38,455 nt of DNA from Bacteroidales bacterium (GCA_017549765.1 JAFYNM010000027.1:1-38455); one strand, 5' to 3'; shown: positions 1 through 7,502, numbered from the stretch's first letter. A program made the numbers and translations. The notes: a model not told the origin generated them from the letters alone.

Positions 1-374
1 AACATCTGGAAGTCACCGCCCGATGCTACCTCAGCAGCAACTATCCCGCGCTACACCCCTTGCAGAACGACTCGCGTGACGAAGTGTGGTGCGCGCTCCG
101 CGACTGCGGCTACAACCCACAGTATGAGGACGGCGTGTCCCTTTCCACGCTGACTCTCCCCAGCGACTTCCGCGAATCGTTCGACGACTTCATCGGGATG
201 ACCTGTCCGCCGCCCAACTGGAACGAAGGGCTCGACCCGGAACTCACCAAAGACCTGCACCTCATCAGCGCGTTTCACCACCTTTTCGACCACACCCACC
301 TCGCCCACACGGACTTCATCTTCGTTCGGGACTTCCGCACGGAAATCAGGATGGAGGTGGTGACGGGGGAGTGA
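1..374 (+). CDS. Unrecognised cassette protein, copy 1 (5' end cut by window)
   Basis: The frame is open from position 3 to a TGA at 372-374, giving the last 123 residues of a gene that begins before the window. It matches the C-terminal part of the 213-residue protein at 7609-8250 with about a dozen substitutions, and the DNA is also nearly identical, so this is a recent duplicate. I do not recognise the family. The protein is acidic, with a conserved CPPPNWNEGLDPELTKD stretch, no membrane segment and no obvious catalytic motif. A TTG at 60 could pose as a start, but homology runs upstream of it. An exonuclease cassette follows; the other exonuclease copy, at 12320, follows a different gene. 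Confidence 0.8.
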   Translation, partial: HLEVTARCYLSSNYPALHPLQNDSRDEVWCALRDCGYNPQYEDGVSLSTLTLPSDFRESFDDFIGMTCPPPNWNEGLDPELTKDLHLISAFHHLFDHTHLAHTDFIFVRDFRTEIRMEVVTGE

Positions 375-436
375 GGTTGACGGTGGCGCTTTATGAAAAT
401 TCGTAATCTCCGCCCCAACAATTCCCGTTTATTCCT

Positions 437-444
437 TATTTTTG
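437..444 (+). promoter_or_regulatory. -7 box of the first exonuclease gene
   Basis: TATTTTTG fits the Bacteroidota -7 consensus TAnnTTTG and lies 20 bases before the ATG at 465. No TTG sits at the usual 20-base spacing. It is inside the longer open frame that starts at 393, which argues for the downstream start. Confidence 0.6.
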
Positions 445-464
445 CAGCCGGAAAAAGAACAATC

Positions 465-959
465 ATGCAGGATTTCGCCGCCATCGATTTCGAGACCGCC
501 AACGGACAGCGCAGCAGCGTGTGCAGCGTGGGAGTGGTGGTCGTGCGCAACGGCCTCATCACCGACACGTTCTACTCGCTCATCAAGCCCGAGCCCGACT
601 ACTACGCCTGGTTCTGCCAGGAAGTGCACGGTCTCACGCACGAGGATACGGACACCGCACCAGTGTTCCCCGATGTATGGCGGCAGATCGAGCCACTGAT
701 CGAGGGCCTGCCTTTGGTGGCGCACAACAGCCCGTTCGATGAAGGCTGTCTCAAAGCAGTGTTCCAAGTCTATCAAATGGACTACCCTGACTATCAGTTC
801 CTTTGCACTTGCCGTGCCTCGCGTCGGCATTTCGGACGACGGCTGCCCAACCACCAGTTACACACCGTAGCGGCGGCCTGCGGCTGTCCCATGACGAACC
901 ACCACCATGCCCTCGCCGACGCGGAAGCGTGCGCCAAAATCGCCCTGCGACTGCTATAG
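465..959 (+). CDS. DnaQ-like 3'-5' exonuclease (DEDDh family), copy 1
   Basis: A 164-residue stand-alone exonuclease of the RNase T/DnaQ superfamily, expected to remove 3'-terminal nucleotides with two metal ions. All three motifs are intact: Exo I with D8 and E10 (IDFETAN), Exo II with D102 (AHNSPFDEG) and Exo III epsilon with H147 and D152 (HHALADAE). No polymerase, helicase or BRCT domain is attached. ATG 465 is preferred to ATG 393 because the -7 box lies between them and because the copy at 12320-12814 has homology from this point. The two copies are about 90% identical by eye. It could act in repair, in RNA trimming or as a nuclease effector of the island; the substrate cannot be told from sequence. 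Confidence 0.9.
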   Translation: MQDFAAIDFETANGQRSSVCSVGVVVVRNGLITDTFYSLIKPEPDYYAWFCQEVHGLTHEDTDTAPVFPDVWRQIEPLIEGLPLVAHNSPFDEGCLKAVFQVYQMDYPDYQFLCTCRASRRHFGRRLPNHQLHTVAAACGCPMTNHHHALADAEACAKIALRLL

Positions 960-982
960 AGACGTTTCAGGAAACGTCTCTA
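957..982. terminator. Perfect hairpin overlapping the exonuclease stop codon
   Basis: TAGAGACGTTT (957-967) and AAACGTCTCTA (972-982) form an 11-bp perfect stem with loop CAGG. The stop codon TAG is the first three bases. There is no U-run, so it may be a REP-type palindrome or a processing site rather than an intrinsic terminator. The second exonuclease copy has only a degenerate trace after its stop. Confidence 0.55.
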
Positions 983-1078
983 CAGGGCAACACACATTTC
1001 TGTCCGAATCTTCAACTTGCTGTTTCTCGTTCCTCAGTCCGACTTTCCCCCGAGTCGCCGTTTCAGTTCTGCGTTTTC

Positions 1079-1644
1079 CTATTCCAGTCGGGCAACCCTA
1101 TCCTCGTCAACACCGCGTTTCACCGAGTGCTTGAACTTGAGCATCGCGAGATTCAGCTCGAAGGAGGTCTCGCTGCTTTGGACCGGCAACACGTCTGTCA
1201 TCAGGTCCTCCACTAACTGTCCGCCGCGCTGAAGTAACGTTTTCTGCTCCACGGAGTTCTCCTCCTGCTGGGGGATTTCCGTCATCACCCGAGACAGTTC
1301 CCTCAACTTCGCGTATGCCTCTACAATGGCGATGGTGGTTTCCACCGCTTTCGGACTCTTCAGAATCGTGGCAAGCATGTAGAGACCTTTCTCGGTGAAA
1401 GCCTTAGGGAATTGTGGTGAGAATTTGAGCTTTTGTAGGTGGTGGAAATTTTCCACCACCTCGGATTTCTCGCTGGTGTCAAGCTCGAAAATATATCCAC
1501 TTGGGAATTTTAGAGGATTGTTTTTCACAGCTTTGTTATGTCGCGAGTTTCCACGCCGTACAACTCTGCCACATCGGAGTCCAAAATCACCTGCTGATTC
1601 CGAAGGGTGATCATCTTGTTTTCAACTTCAATAATATTCGTCAT
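1079..1644 (-). pseudogene. ORF6N-domain protein, frameshifted
   Basis: Read on the minus strand from ATG 1644-1642, the start translates as an ORF6N N-terminus (MTNIIEVENKMITLRNQQV... ELYGVETRDITK) and then meets TGA. The family sequence resumes in another frame from about 1534 (AVKNNPLKFPSGYIFELD, then PKAFTEKGLYMLATILKSP) and runs to TAG at 1079-1081. One A seems lost from a run at 1532-1534: AAAAGCT would restore DITKAVKNN. The C-terminal part is a helical, glutamate-rich tail. ORF6N proteins are phage- and island-associated DNA-binding proteins. The frame break may be real decay or a homopolymer sequencing error. Confidence 0.8.
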
Positions 1645-1687
1645 AACACTTTATTTTGATGATTAGAAACTATGTTTAACTACGCTG

Positions 1688-1718
1688 CAAATATACAACA
1701 CCAAAAGGCGTTTGTCAA
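1688..1718 (-). promoter_or_regulatory. Promoter of the ORF6N gene
   Basis: On the minus strand TTG (1718-1716) is followed after exactly 20 bases by TATATTTG (1695-1688), a full Bacteroidota -33/-7 promoter 43 bases before ATG 1644. An intact promoter suggests the frameshift is recent or artefactual. Confidence 0.65.
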
Positions 1719-1893
1719 GGTTTTTGTGAAATATTTTTCGATATTGAGAACCAACAAAATACAAAATATTTTAACAATTTAATTTTGCAATTGTTAAATT
1801 TCAAGAAGGGTTTTTCGCAGGATTTTGCGGGTAGCTGCCAAAAAAAGATTCCTTCACAACATTTTCACAACCAAAAATTATTCCGCACCACTT

Positions 1894-1930
1894 TGCCATG
1901 TTTTGTCACACCTGTGTGTTATTTTTGCCG
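1894..1930 (+). promoter_or_regulatory. Cassette promoter/operator element, copy A
   Basis: One of six near-identical 36-38 bp elements in the first 12 kb (31 of 37 bases match the copy at 8256). It comprises a TGCCATGTTTTG block, a dyad CACAC-CT-GTGTG at about 1907-1918 and the -7 box TATTTTTG at 1920-1927, followed by CCG. The gene starts 43 bases after the box. The position normally holding TTG (20 bases before the -7 box) reads CAT, so this is not a standard -33. The dyad in the spacer is a likely regulator site. Confidence 0.8.
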
Positions 1931-1970
1931 ACGAAATTCAAATCAATCTTTCACTAACAGCGACAAAACA

Positions 1971-3050
1971 ATGGAAAAACATGACAAAAACGATGACAAC
2001 GTTAAGATAACATGGTATGAGCATGTCCGCTCACACCCTGGCATGTACACTGGAATGTACATTGACAAGGAGAGCGAAGGTAGCTCTCCCCACGATAGCA
2101 TCTATATACTACTGAAAGAGGTAATTGACAACACTATCAATGAGTCTGAACAAGGTTATGGGAAAAGCATAGATGTCACCATCAATGATAACGAGGTGCG
2201 TGTGCGTGACTACGGAAGAGGCATCCCGTTTGATGAAATAGTAAATTGTGTAACAAAAATCAATCCAGGCAAAGGGATAGGCATTGCGCCGACAAATGCC
2301 CTCTCAAACTACTTCAAAGTGCAAAGTTTTCGCAACGGACAAACGAAAGAGGTTTTGTTCTATTGTGGCAAACTCATCAGTGAATTCCCCGTTGAATTGA
2401 GCGACCAGCAATCTGGTACTTTCATCTCCTTTGTACTCGACAGCAGCATATTCGGTAATTACAATTGGATACCACAACACCTCGTCAAGATGATGTGGAA
2501 CTACACTTACTTGAACGAAGGGATCGCCATCAACTACAATGGACAGAAGTTCCTTTCCAAGAACGGCTTGTACGACCTCTTGTGCCATAAGGTGAAACGA
2601 GAGGAGATGCTATATGAGCCGATTCACTTGCGGGACGACAAGTTCGAGCTCGTATTTACCCACACTATTCGGCGTTATGGGGAGGAACTATATTCGTTCG
2701 TCAACAAACACTACACTCCGCGAGGTGGCGCACACCAAAACTCCTTTCGTGAGGCGTTAGCCAAAACAATCCGCTCATATTTCGGCAAATGGTATGAAAC
2801 CGATGATATCTGTAACTCCGTTTCCGCTGTCATCACCATCAAAGTGCAAGAACCTATTTATGAAACAGGAGCGCACACACGCCTCGGTTCTGATTGGATG
2901 CAACCCGACGGTCCGACCATTCACGAATATGTTAACGATGTGGTAGGTCGCCAGTTATCAGACTACCTCCACAAGCATGCCGATGTCGGCGAGATCATCC
3001 GTAAGAAAATCAACGAATTAGAAGAAGAGCGCAAAGGCCTTCCTTTGTAA
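1971..3050 (+). CDS. ParE/GyrB N-terminal half-like GHKL protein without TOPRIM domain
   Basis: A 359-residue protein homologous to the ATPase and transducer domains of type II topoisomerase B subunits, closest in appearance to Bacteroidales ParE. Visible motifs are the N-box E50-V-I-D53-N54, the G1 box DYGRGIP (80-86), NALSNYF near 109-115, and transducer stretches YSFVNKHYTPRGGAHQNSF (241-259) and VSAVITIKVQEPIYETG (284-300). It ends where TOPRIM would begin, so it cannot hold the DNA-breakage core. The ATP lid between residues about 93 and 107 appears shortened by roughly 15-20 residues. The QTK-loop glutamine and lysine align with G300 and H302, so turnover is probably lost. ATG 1971 is chosen because the promoter lies at 1920-1927. 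It may be an inactive partner or decoy of ParE; that is inference. Confidence 0.85.
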   Translation: MEKHDKNDDNVKITWYEHVRSHPGMYTGMYIDKESEGSSPHDSIYILLKEVIDNTINESEQGYGKSIDVTINDNEVRVRDYGRGIPFDEIVNCVTKINPGKGIGIAPTNALSNYFKVQSFRNGQTKEVLFYCGKLISEFPVELSDQQSGTFISFVLDSSIFGNYNWIPQHLVKMMWNYTYLNEGIAINYNGQKFLSKNGLYDLLCHKVKREEMLYEPIHLRDDKFELVFTHTIRRYGEELYSFVNKHYTPRGGAHQNSFREALAKTIRSYFGKWYETDDICNSVSAVITIKVQEPIYETGAHTRLGSDWMQPDGPTIHEYVNDVVGRQLSDYLHKHADVGEIIRKKINELEEERKGLPL

Positions 3051-3099
3051 GTTTCATAAAACAAAAACAAATAACAGTTGCGCCCGACACGTAACAGGG

Positions 3100-3315
3100 A
3101 TGACGAATATGAACGATTACTATTTTTATGTAGCCCCAGACGAAGAAGGTTTGGGATGGGAATTCACGATTAGAGACTTGATTGAGAACGAATTCGAAGC
3201 AAAACCTGACAATTTCCCGGACAAGTCGGCAAAAATCGAGTTTTTGAAAGATTTGATTGCGGGTATTGAGGAGTGTGTGGAAAAGGTGGAGAGGGAGGAG
3301 GAAATTATCGTTTAG
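3100..3315 (+). CDS. Small acidic cassette protein, copy 1 (71 aa)
   Basis: A 71-residue acidic protein, MNDYYFYVAPDE near the start and a Glu-rich helical tail, about 80% identical to the one at 11164-11382. The family is not recognised. Here it lies 49 bases after the ParE-like gene with no promoter in between, so it is probably co-transcribed with it; the second copy has its own cassette promoter. The leader GTTGCGCCCGACACGTA is shared by both copies and lies upstream of ATG 3100, supporting this start. Size and acidity would suit an antitoxin, an immunity protein or a DNA-mimic, but nothing proves any of these. Confidence 0.65.
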   Translation: MTNMNDYYFYVAPDEEGLGWEFTIRDLIENEFEAKPDNFPDKSAKIEFLKDLIAGIEECVEKVEREEEIIV

Positions 3316-3323
3316 GGCGATGA

Positions 3324-3354
3324 TTGGAATGGGGGGATTATTTTTGTATTTTTG
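3324..3354 (+). promoter_or_regulatory. Promoter of the nuclease operon
   Basis: TTG (3324-3326), exactly 20 bases, then TATTTTTG (3347-3354) give a canonical Bacteroidota promoter, 37 bases before ATG 3392. The G-run in the spacer is partly shared with the promoter after the second small-protein copy (11411-11418). Confidence 0.7.
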
Positions 3355-3391
3355 CAAAGCGAATAGTCTTTAAGTATTTTATAATACACTT

Positions 3392-4375
3392 ATGGAGAAC
3401 AAGAACAAATTCGTGCATCTTCATGTGCACTCTTATTACTCATCGTTACATGGGTTATCAACAATCAAACAGCTTGTGGACAAAGCTATTGCGTGCAATA
3501 TGCAAGGTATGGCTTTGACTGACAAGAATATGTTCGGCATCAAAGAATTATACAATTACTGCTGTGAGGTAAACAAGAACAAAATAGACGACGAGAAGTT
3601 CAAACCGATTTTCGGCTGCGAGATTTATTGTGCCCACAGCGACCTTCATTCAAGGGGTAACTTTTTAAGAGAAGGCAAAGGATGGCACTTGATTCTGTTG
3701 GCAAAGAATGAAGTAGGTTACCATAATCTGCTTAAGATTGTTAATGAGGCATGGACAGATGGCTATTATTATTGTCCCCGTACAGAACATAGGTCAATTG
3801 AAAAGTATCACGAAGGACTGATTGCTACATCAGCTTGTCTTGCTGGAGAGATTCCGAGATACATTCAAAAAGGACAGTTGGAAGAGGCCGAGAAATCCGT
3901 CGAGTGGTTTAAGAACCTCTTTTGTGATGATTTCTACATAGAATTGATGCGTCACGAAGTAAAAGACAAAAAAACACAGGCAAACAGGGATATTTTCAGG
4001 GACCAGAAATCCATAGAACCGGCACTTATCAAATTGGCACAAAAGCACAACGTGAAAATTATATGCACAAACGATGTGTACTTCACCAATGAAGAGGATG
4101 CCGAAACACACGACGATATGTTGTGTTTTGCAATCGGAAAAGAGAAAAACGATCCATCGCGCTGGTATGTCAGCAAACAAGAATGGCTCAAAACCTCAGA
4201 AGAAATGGCAGAGTTGTTTTCTGACATTCCCGAAGCTCTTGACAACACGATAGAGATTCTAAACAAGGTGGAATGGTATAACATAGATCTATTTCAAGAG
4301 ATTCCGCCTGAGTTAGAAGGAAAACTGCCGTATAGATTTGAACAACAGAAGTACGGCTACAACTGTTACTGTTAG
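3392..4375 (+). CDS. Stand-alone DnaE-type PHP domain protein
   Basis: The 327 residues align with the N-terminal PHP domain of replicative polymerase DnaE (FVHLHVHS at 7-14, ALTDKNMFG at 41-49, IFGCEIY at 73-79, LILLAKNEVGYHNLLKIV at 100-117, SACLAGE near 147, CTNDVY at 225-230), but no palm, fingers or thumb follows. As I align it, metal ligands are altered: the Asp of YSLLDG is H20, the His of TDHGN is K45 and the His of NDVH is Y230. Phosphoesterase activity is therefore doubtful. It leads a four-gene operon with a PD-(D/E)XK protein starting 13 bases later. A short C-terminal tail (YGYNCYC) replaces the polymerase. An inactive polymerase mimic or a repurposed nucleic-acid-binding domain are the main options. 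Confidence 0.85.
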   Translation: MENKNKFVHLHVHSYYSSLHGLSTIKQLVDKAIACNMQGMALTDKNMFGIKELYNYCCEVNKNKIDDEKFKPIFGCEIYCAHSDLHSRGNFLREGKGWHLILLAKNEVGYHNLLKIVNEAWTDGYYYCPRTEHRSIEKYHEGLIATSACLAGEIPRYIQKGQLEEAEKSVEWFKNLFCDDFYIELMRHEVKDKKTQANRDIFRDQKSIEPALIKLAQKHNVKIICTNDVYFTNEEDAETHDDMLCFAIGKEKNDPSRWYVSKQEWLKTSEEMAELFSDIPEALDNTIEILNKVEWYNIDLFQEIPPELEGKLPYRFEQQKYGYNCYC

Positions 4376-4388
4376 AATGTAGGTAGAT

Positions 4389-5084
4389 ATGAGCGATATT
4401 ATTGATTTTTCAAAAGCAATAGAATCTTTTGTTGCAATTACAAAGGAAATTCACAAGAAAAAACAAGAGAAAATAAACAGAGGCGAATTTATCAATGTTT
4501 TTTGTCTTTGGAATGAGTTTTCAGGAATAACGGAGCCTATTCACAGTCGGATCCTGCACTTTTTTCTTTCAAATAATCCTATGCATGGTCAAGGAAATTT
4601 GTTTTTAGGACTATTTCTAAAGCGGATTGGCATTGATATCCAAGAGTGTGACGAATGGATTTCAACAGCAGAAATTGGACGAGTCGATGTTATGCTTAAG
4701 CGGATTCATCCTCGAAGTGTAGTAATAATAGAGAACAAGTCTAACTGGGCTGGGGATCAAGAGAATCAACTATATCGATATTGGTGTGAAAACATTCACC
4801 ATTGCGAAGAAGATTGTTCCGAAGAATATTACAAGTCTCATCCAGAGTATAAAATTGTCTATCTTGTTCCAAACATGGGTAAATCTATCAGCGAAAATTC
4901 TTTAGAGAAACCCAAAGAATTTGGAGATAATCTCCCTCTTTTTTTACCACTTAACCCAATCACCCTTTCTTTTGAAAAAGACATAGTAGCGTGGTTAACG
5001 GAGTGTATAAATAAACTTTCTCCCGACAACACTCCGCTAATCAATCTGATTTCACAATATAAATCCTATTGCAAAAACCTATAG
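4389..5084 (+). CDS. PD-(D/E)XK nuclease-like protein (PDDEXK_4 type)
   Basis: A 231-residue protein with the layout of the PDDEXK_4 family: TEPIHSRILHFFL (48-60) with E49, HGQGNLFLGLFL (66-77), then the core GRVDVML (D100) and IIENKSN (E115, K117), followed by DQENQLYRY (123-131) and IVYLVPN. All catalytic acids and the lysine are present, so metal-dependent DNA cleavage is plausible. Such proteins are common in phage-defence and island settings. It is 13 bases after the PHP gene and 3 bases before the next gene, clearly in one operon. Base composition is AT-rich, unlike the last gene of the operon. Confidence 0.85.
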   Translation: MSDIIDFSKAIESFVAITKEIHKKKQEKINRGEFINVFCLWNEFSGITEPIHSRILHFFLSNNPMHGQGNLFLGLFLKRIGIDIQECDEWISTAEIGRVDVMLKRIHPRSVVIIENKSNWAGDQENQLYRYWCENIHHCEEDCSEEYYKSHPEYKIVYLVPNMGKSISENSLEKPKEFGDNLPLFLPLNPITLSFEKDIVAWLTECINKLSPDNTPLINLISQYKSYCKNL

Positions 5085-5087
5085 AAA

Positions 5088-5663
5088 ATGGAAGAAGTAA
5101 AAGATGTTTTGGCTTTATTTGACACAGTCGATAAATGGCGTTCATATATTGAACTTGCAAATATGAAAACGGATTTGTTGAACGAGCTAAAAAATCGTTT
5201 AATAACCGAGTTGAAGAAAATCGCTGAAATGCATTTGGATTCAGCTTGGACGTTATATTGCGATTACAACTCCATTTGTATCAAACCGTCTGTAACACCA
5301 CTGATCGAAATTATCATTCAATGGCATTGGTGGAATACACCCTGGTGCAGGAGAGGTGTATGTCTTTGGGTAGATGCCAAAAACACAGATAGTATGAGTG
5401 TGTTTTCACGAATAAGAGAGAAAAAATCCCTTTTGCCTTTGCAAGAGTATGTGGAAAATATACAAAACCATAGTTGGTTTCCTTTCGTCAAAAAAATACC
5501 ATCAAAAGTTTTTGATGTACGCGACGAAATAGTCTCCATTGACGAATGTCTTTTTAAGGCTAAGGATAAAGCTGAACAACTGGCTTACGATCTTTGGCAC
5601 GAAGTATTCGAACCGTTTTCCTCAAAAGAAATAGCACATATATTTGAAGAAATCATAAAGTAA
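5088..5663 (+). CDS. Hypothetical protein between two nuclease-like genes
   Basis: A 191-residue soluble protein of unknown family. It begins 3 bases after the PD-(D/E)XK gene, and its TAA overlaps the ATG of the PLD-like gene (TAATG), so translation is probably coupled on both sides. It starts with a helical, charged segment (about 1-50), followed by an aromatic-rich middle (WHWWNTPWCRRGVCLWVDAK near 80-99) and a helical C-terminus. No catalytic motif is visible. Its fixed place next to the nuclease suggests a partner, sensor or inhibitor role. Confidence 0.7.
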   Translation: MEEVKDVLALFDTVDKWRSYIELANMKTDLLNELKNRLITELKKIAEMHLDSAWTLYCDYNSICIKPSVTPLIEIIIQWHWWNTPWCRRGVCLWVDAKNTDSMSVFSRIREKKSLLPLQEYVENIQNHSWFPFVKKIPSKVFDVRDEIVSIDECLFKAKDKAEQLAYDLWHEVFEPFSSKEIAHIFEEIIK

Positions 5664-6178
5664 TGCCCACCACCCTCATCACCGACTCCTCCCACTACAC
5701 CACCGTGCTGAACCTCGCGGCGCAGGCGAAAATTTCGCTGTGGATCGGAACCGCCGACATCAAAGACCTGTACGTGCTGCAGGGCGGTACTGAAAAGCCG
5801 TTTCTCGGGGTGCTGTCGGAGATGCTTGGCAAGGGCGTGGAGGTGCGGCTTATACACGCGAAGGAGCCGGGACCGAACTTCCGCGCCGACTTCGACCGCT
5901 ACCCGCGACTGGCCAAGATGCTGGAACGGGTGATGTGTCCGCGAGTACATTTTAAGATCATCGTCATCGACCAAACAGTCTGCTACGTGGGCAGCGCGAA
6001 CCTCACGGGCGCGGGTATGGGGATGAAATCGCCTTATCGCCGTAACTTCGAGGCAGGAATCCTTACCGATGAACCCTCTATTGTGTCCGCCGCCATTGAG
6101 GAGTTCGACAAGATGTGGCGCGGAAGCGAGTGCGGGAGGTGCCAGCGGAGGAATGTCTGCCCGGATCCGATTGTGTGA
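5663..6178 (+). CDS. Phospholipase D-superfamily nuclease-like protein, single HKD
   Basis: A 171-residue protein with one HKD motif: H96-x-K98-x4-D103 (HFKIIVID) followed by G110-S111 and N113 (GSANLTGAG). Single-HKD proteins of this size (Nuc/BfiL type) work as dimers and cut DNA or RNA. The C-terminus has three cysteines (C157, C160, C166: CGRCQRRNVC) that could bind metal. It is the last gene of the nuclease operon, coupled to the preceding gene by a TAATG overlap. It is markedly richer in G+C than the three genes before it, resembling the gene at 7609 instead, so the operon looks assembled from two sources. A perfect hairpin follows. Confidence 0.85.
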   Translation: MPTTLITDSSHYTTVLNLAAQAKISLWIGTADIKDLYVLQGGTEKPFLGVLSEMLGKGVEVRLIHAKEPGPNFRADFDRYPRLAKMLERVMCPRVHFKIIVIDQTVCYVGSANLTGAGMGMKSPYRRNFEAGILTDEPSIVSAAIEEFDKMWRGSECGRCQRRNVCPDPIV

Positions 6179-6191
6179 ATTTACGGAAATC

Positions 6192-6222
6192 CACTTCAGA
6201 TTTTACGATAAAATCTGAAGTG
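6192..6222. terminator. Perfect 14-bp hairpin between convergent genes
   Basis: CACTTCAGATTTTA (6192-6205), loop CGA, then its exact complement TAAAATCTGAAGTG (6209-6222). It lies between the end of the PLD-like gene (plus) and the end of the DUF4143 ATPase (minus), so it could serve as a two-way terminator. No U-run follows. Confidence 0.65.
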
Positions 6223-6265
6223 CTACTTCAAAATTTCATTCAAAAACAATGGTTGTGTATAGGTA

Positions 6266-7438
6266 TTAGAGTGTCGTTGCCGTTGAATAGATTTCACCAT
6301 CCCACAACTTTTTCAGAAAAATCTTGACCGGCCATATCTCTACATCGTTGAGCATGCGTGGTACAGGGTCAAGAGAAACTGCTATCAAGCGGCATTGGGG
6401 ATGCTCCTCTTTGAATGCTTTCAGTCCGCGGAGATGTCGTGATTGAACCTCACTATTGGATTTGATTTCGATAGCCACTTCGGCATCCCCCAAAACTGCA
6501 TCAACCTCATAATCAGAATAAGTGTGCCAATACGAGAGCACTTCAAGCATACGATGATAGCCCAAGTAAGCCACAATCTCTTGAATGACAAAATGTTCGA
6601 AAGCGTGGCCGAAATCCGCCGAACCAGGAGTCAGAGCTCGACGTCCTAGCAGATAGTTGGGAATAGCGACATCAAAAAAGTAAAAGCGCGGGGCTTGCCG
6701 CAATTTACGTTTCACCACCTTGGAAAATGCAGGAATCATATATCCGATCAGGGTCTCTTCCAAAATGGAAAAATAGCCCGCAACCGTTTTCGAGTCAACA
6801 CCGCAATCCTGCGCTATATTGCTGTAATTGACCATCTCGCCATCGGTTAAGGCGGCAGCCTCGAGAAAGCGAGTGAATGTGGACATATTGCGCACAAGTG
6901 CCTCTGCCTTGATTTCCTCACGTAAATATACGGCAACGTATGCCTGCAACATTTGCCAATATCTGTCGGTGTCAGCAAGATAATGTCTTGGCATCATGCC
7001 TTGGTTAACCGCCTTGATCAAATCAAAATCGGGTATTTCCGCACTGACAAGAGGGTAAAGATTCGTCTGCATTGCTCTGCCGCCGAGCATGTTGGCACCG
7101 CCGCGCTTGAGTTTTCGGGCACTCGACCCGCTGAGAATGAAACGAAGTCCTTTGCGTACCATAAGCCACTGCACCTCATTCAGCAAAACGGGCAGCGACT
7201 GCACCTCATCAATGATGACCAACGTGCCAGGGTCGCACATTTCCAAATCCTGCCTGAGGAGAGATGGATTGCGTTGCAGTCGTTCGTAGGTGTTGCTTTC
7301 CAACAAGTCATAAAAACGTGCGTCGGGAAAGAGCTCCAGCAGCAATGTTGTTTTTCCCGTCTGGCGAGCCCCGAACAGAAAAGTGCTGTCCGCAGAAAGA
7401 ATCGTTTTGTCTAATATCCGTTTAATCATCGCATTCAT
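6266..7438 (-). CDS. AAA ATPase with DUF4143 C-terminal domain
   Basis: A 390-residue protein of the AAA_14/DUF4143 family, widespread in Bacteroidota. Walker A is GARQTGKT (23-30), Walker B is TLVIIDEVQ with D77-E78, and FILSGSSARKL is the sensor-1 region. A middle winged-helix-like segment (SNIAQDCGVDSKTVAGYFSILEE) precedes the C-terminal DUF4143 part, which contains a nuclease-fold-like stretch (DYEVDAVLG, then VAIEIKSN). ATG 7438 is chosen because the -7 box at 7456-7449 lies upstream of it and inside the longer frame that starts at 7594. It is a single-gene unit opposite to its neighbours, and its promoter carries a strong inverted repeat. The cellular role of the family is unknown. Confidence 0.88.
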   Translation of the reverse strand: MNAMIKRILDKTILSADSTFLFGARQTGKTTLLLELFPDARFYDLLESNTYERLQRNPSLLRQDLEMCDPGTLVIIDEVQSLPVLLNEVQWLMVRKGLRFILSGSSARKLKRGGANMLGGRAMQTNLYPLVSAEIPDFDLIKAVNQGMMPRHYLADTDRYWQMLQAYVAVYLREEIKAEALVRNMSTFTRFLEAAALTDGEMVNYSNIAQDCGVDSKTVAGYFSILEETLIGYMIPAFSKVVKRKLRQAPRFYFFDVAIPNYLLGRRALTPGSADFGHAFEHFVIQEIVAYLGYHRMLEVLSYWHTYSDYEVDAVLGDAEVAIEIKSNSEVQSRHLRGLKAFKEEHPQCRLIAVSLDPVPRMLNDVEIWPVKIFLKKLWDGEIYSTATTL

Positions 7439-7448
7439 AATTTGGCGG

Positions 7449-7502
7449 CAAAGATAATAAAATTTTCGGAATACCACTCCGAAAATTACAGAAATTTTCG
7501 GA
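7449..7502 (-). promoter_or_regulatory. Promoter and candidate operator of the DUF4143 ATPase
   Basis: TATCTTTG (7456-7449, minus strand) is the -7 box, 10 bases from ATG 7438. Immediately upstream AATTTTCGGA (7461-7470) and TCCGAAAATT (7478-7487) form a perfect 10-bp inverted repeat with a 7-base spacer, and the same 10-mer recurs at 7493-7502. This covers the -33 to -7 spacer, so a repressor bound here would block transcription. Confidence 0.65.

Larger units (their letters stand above)
1645..1970. other. Divergent intergenic region
   Basis: This AT-rich 326-bp gap separates the ORF6N gene (minus) from the ParE-like gene (plus). It holds the ORF6N promoter near 1688-1718, the cassette promoter element at 1894-1930 and a 40-base leader. 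The frame of the downstream gene happens to stay open back to 1785, but that includes the promoter and is not taken as coding. Nothing else was recognised. Confidence 0.6.

Noticed and set aside
393-464. Earlier start ATG 393 for the first exonuclease
   Set aside because: The -7 box (437-444) lies downstream of it, and the second copy lacks homologous coding sequence there.
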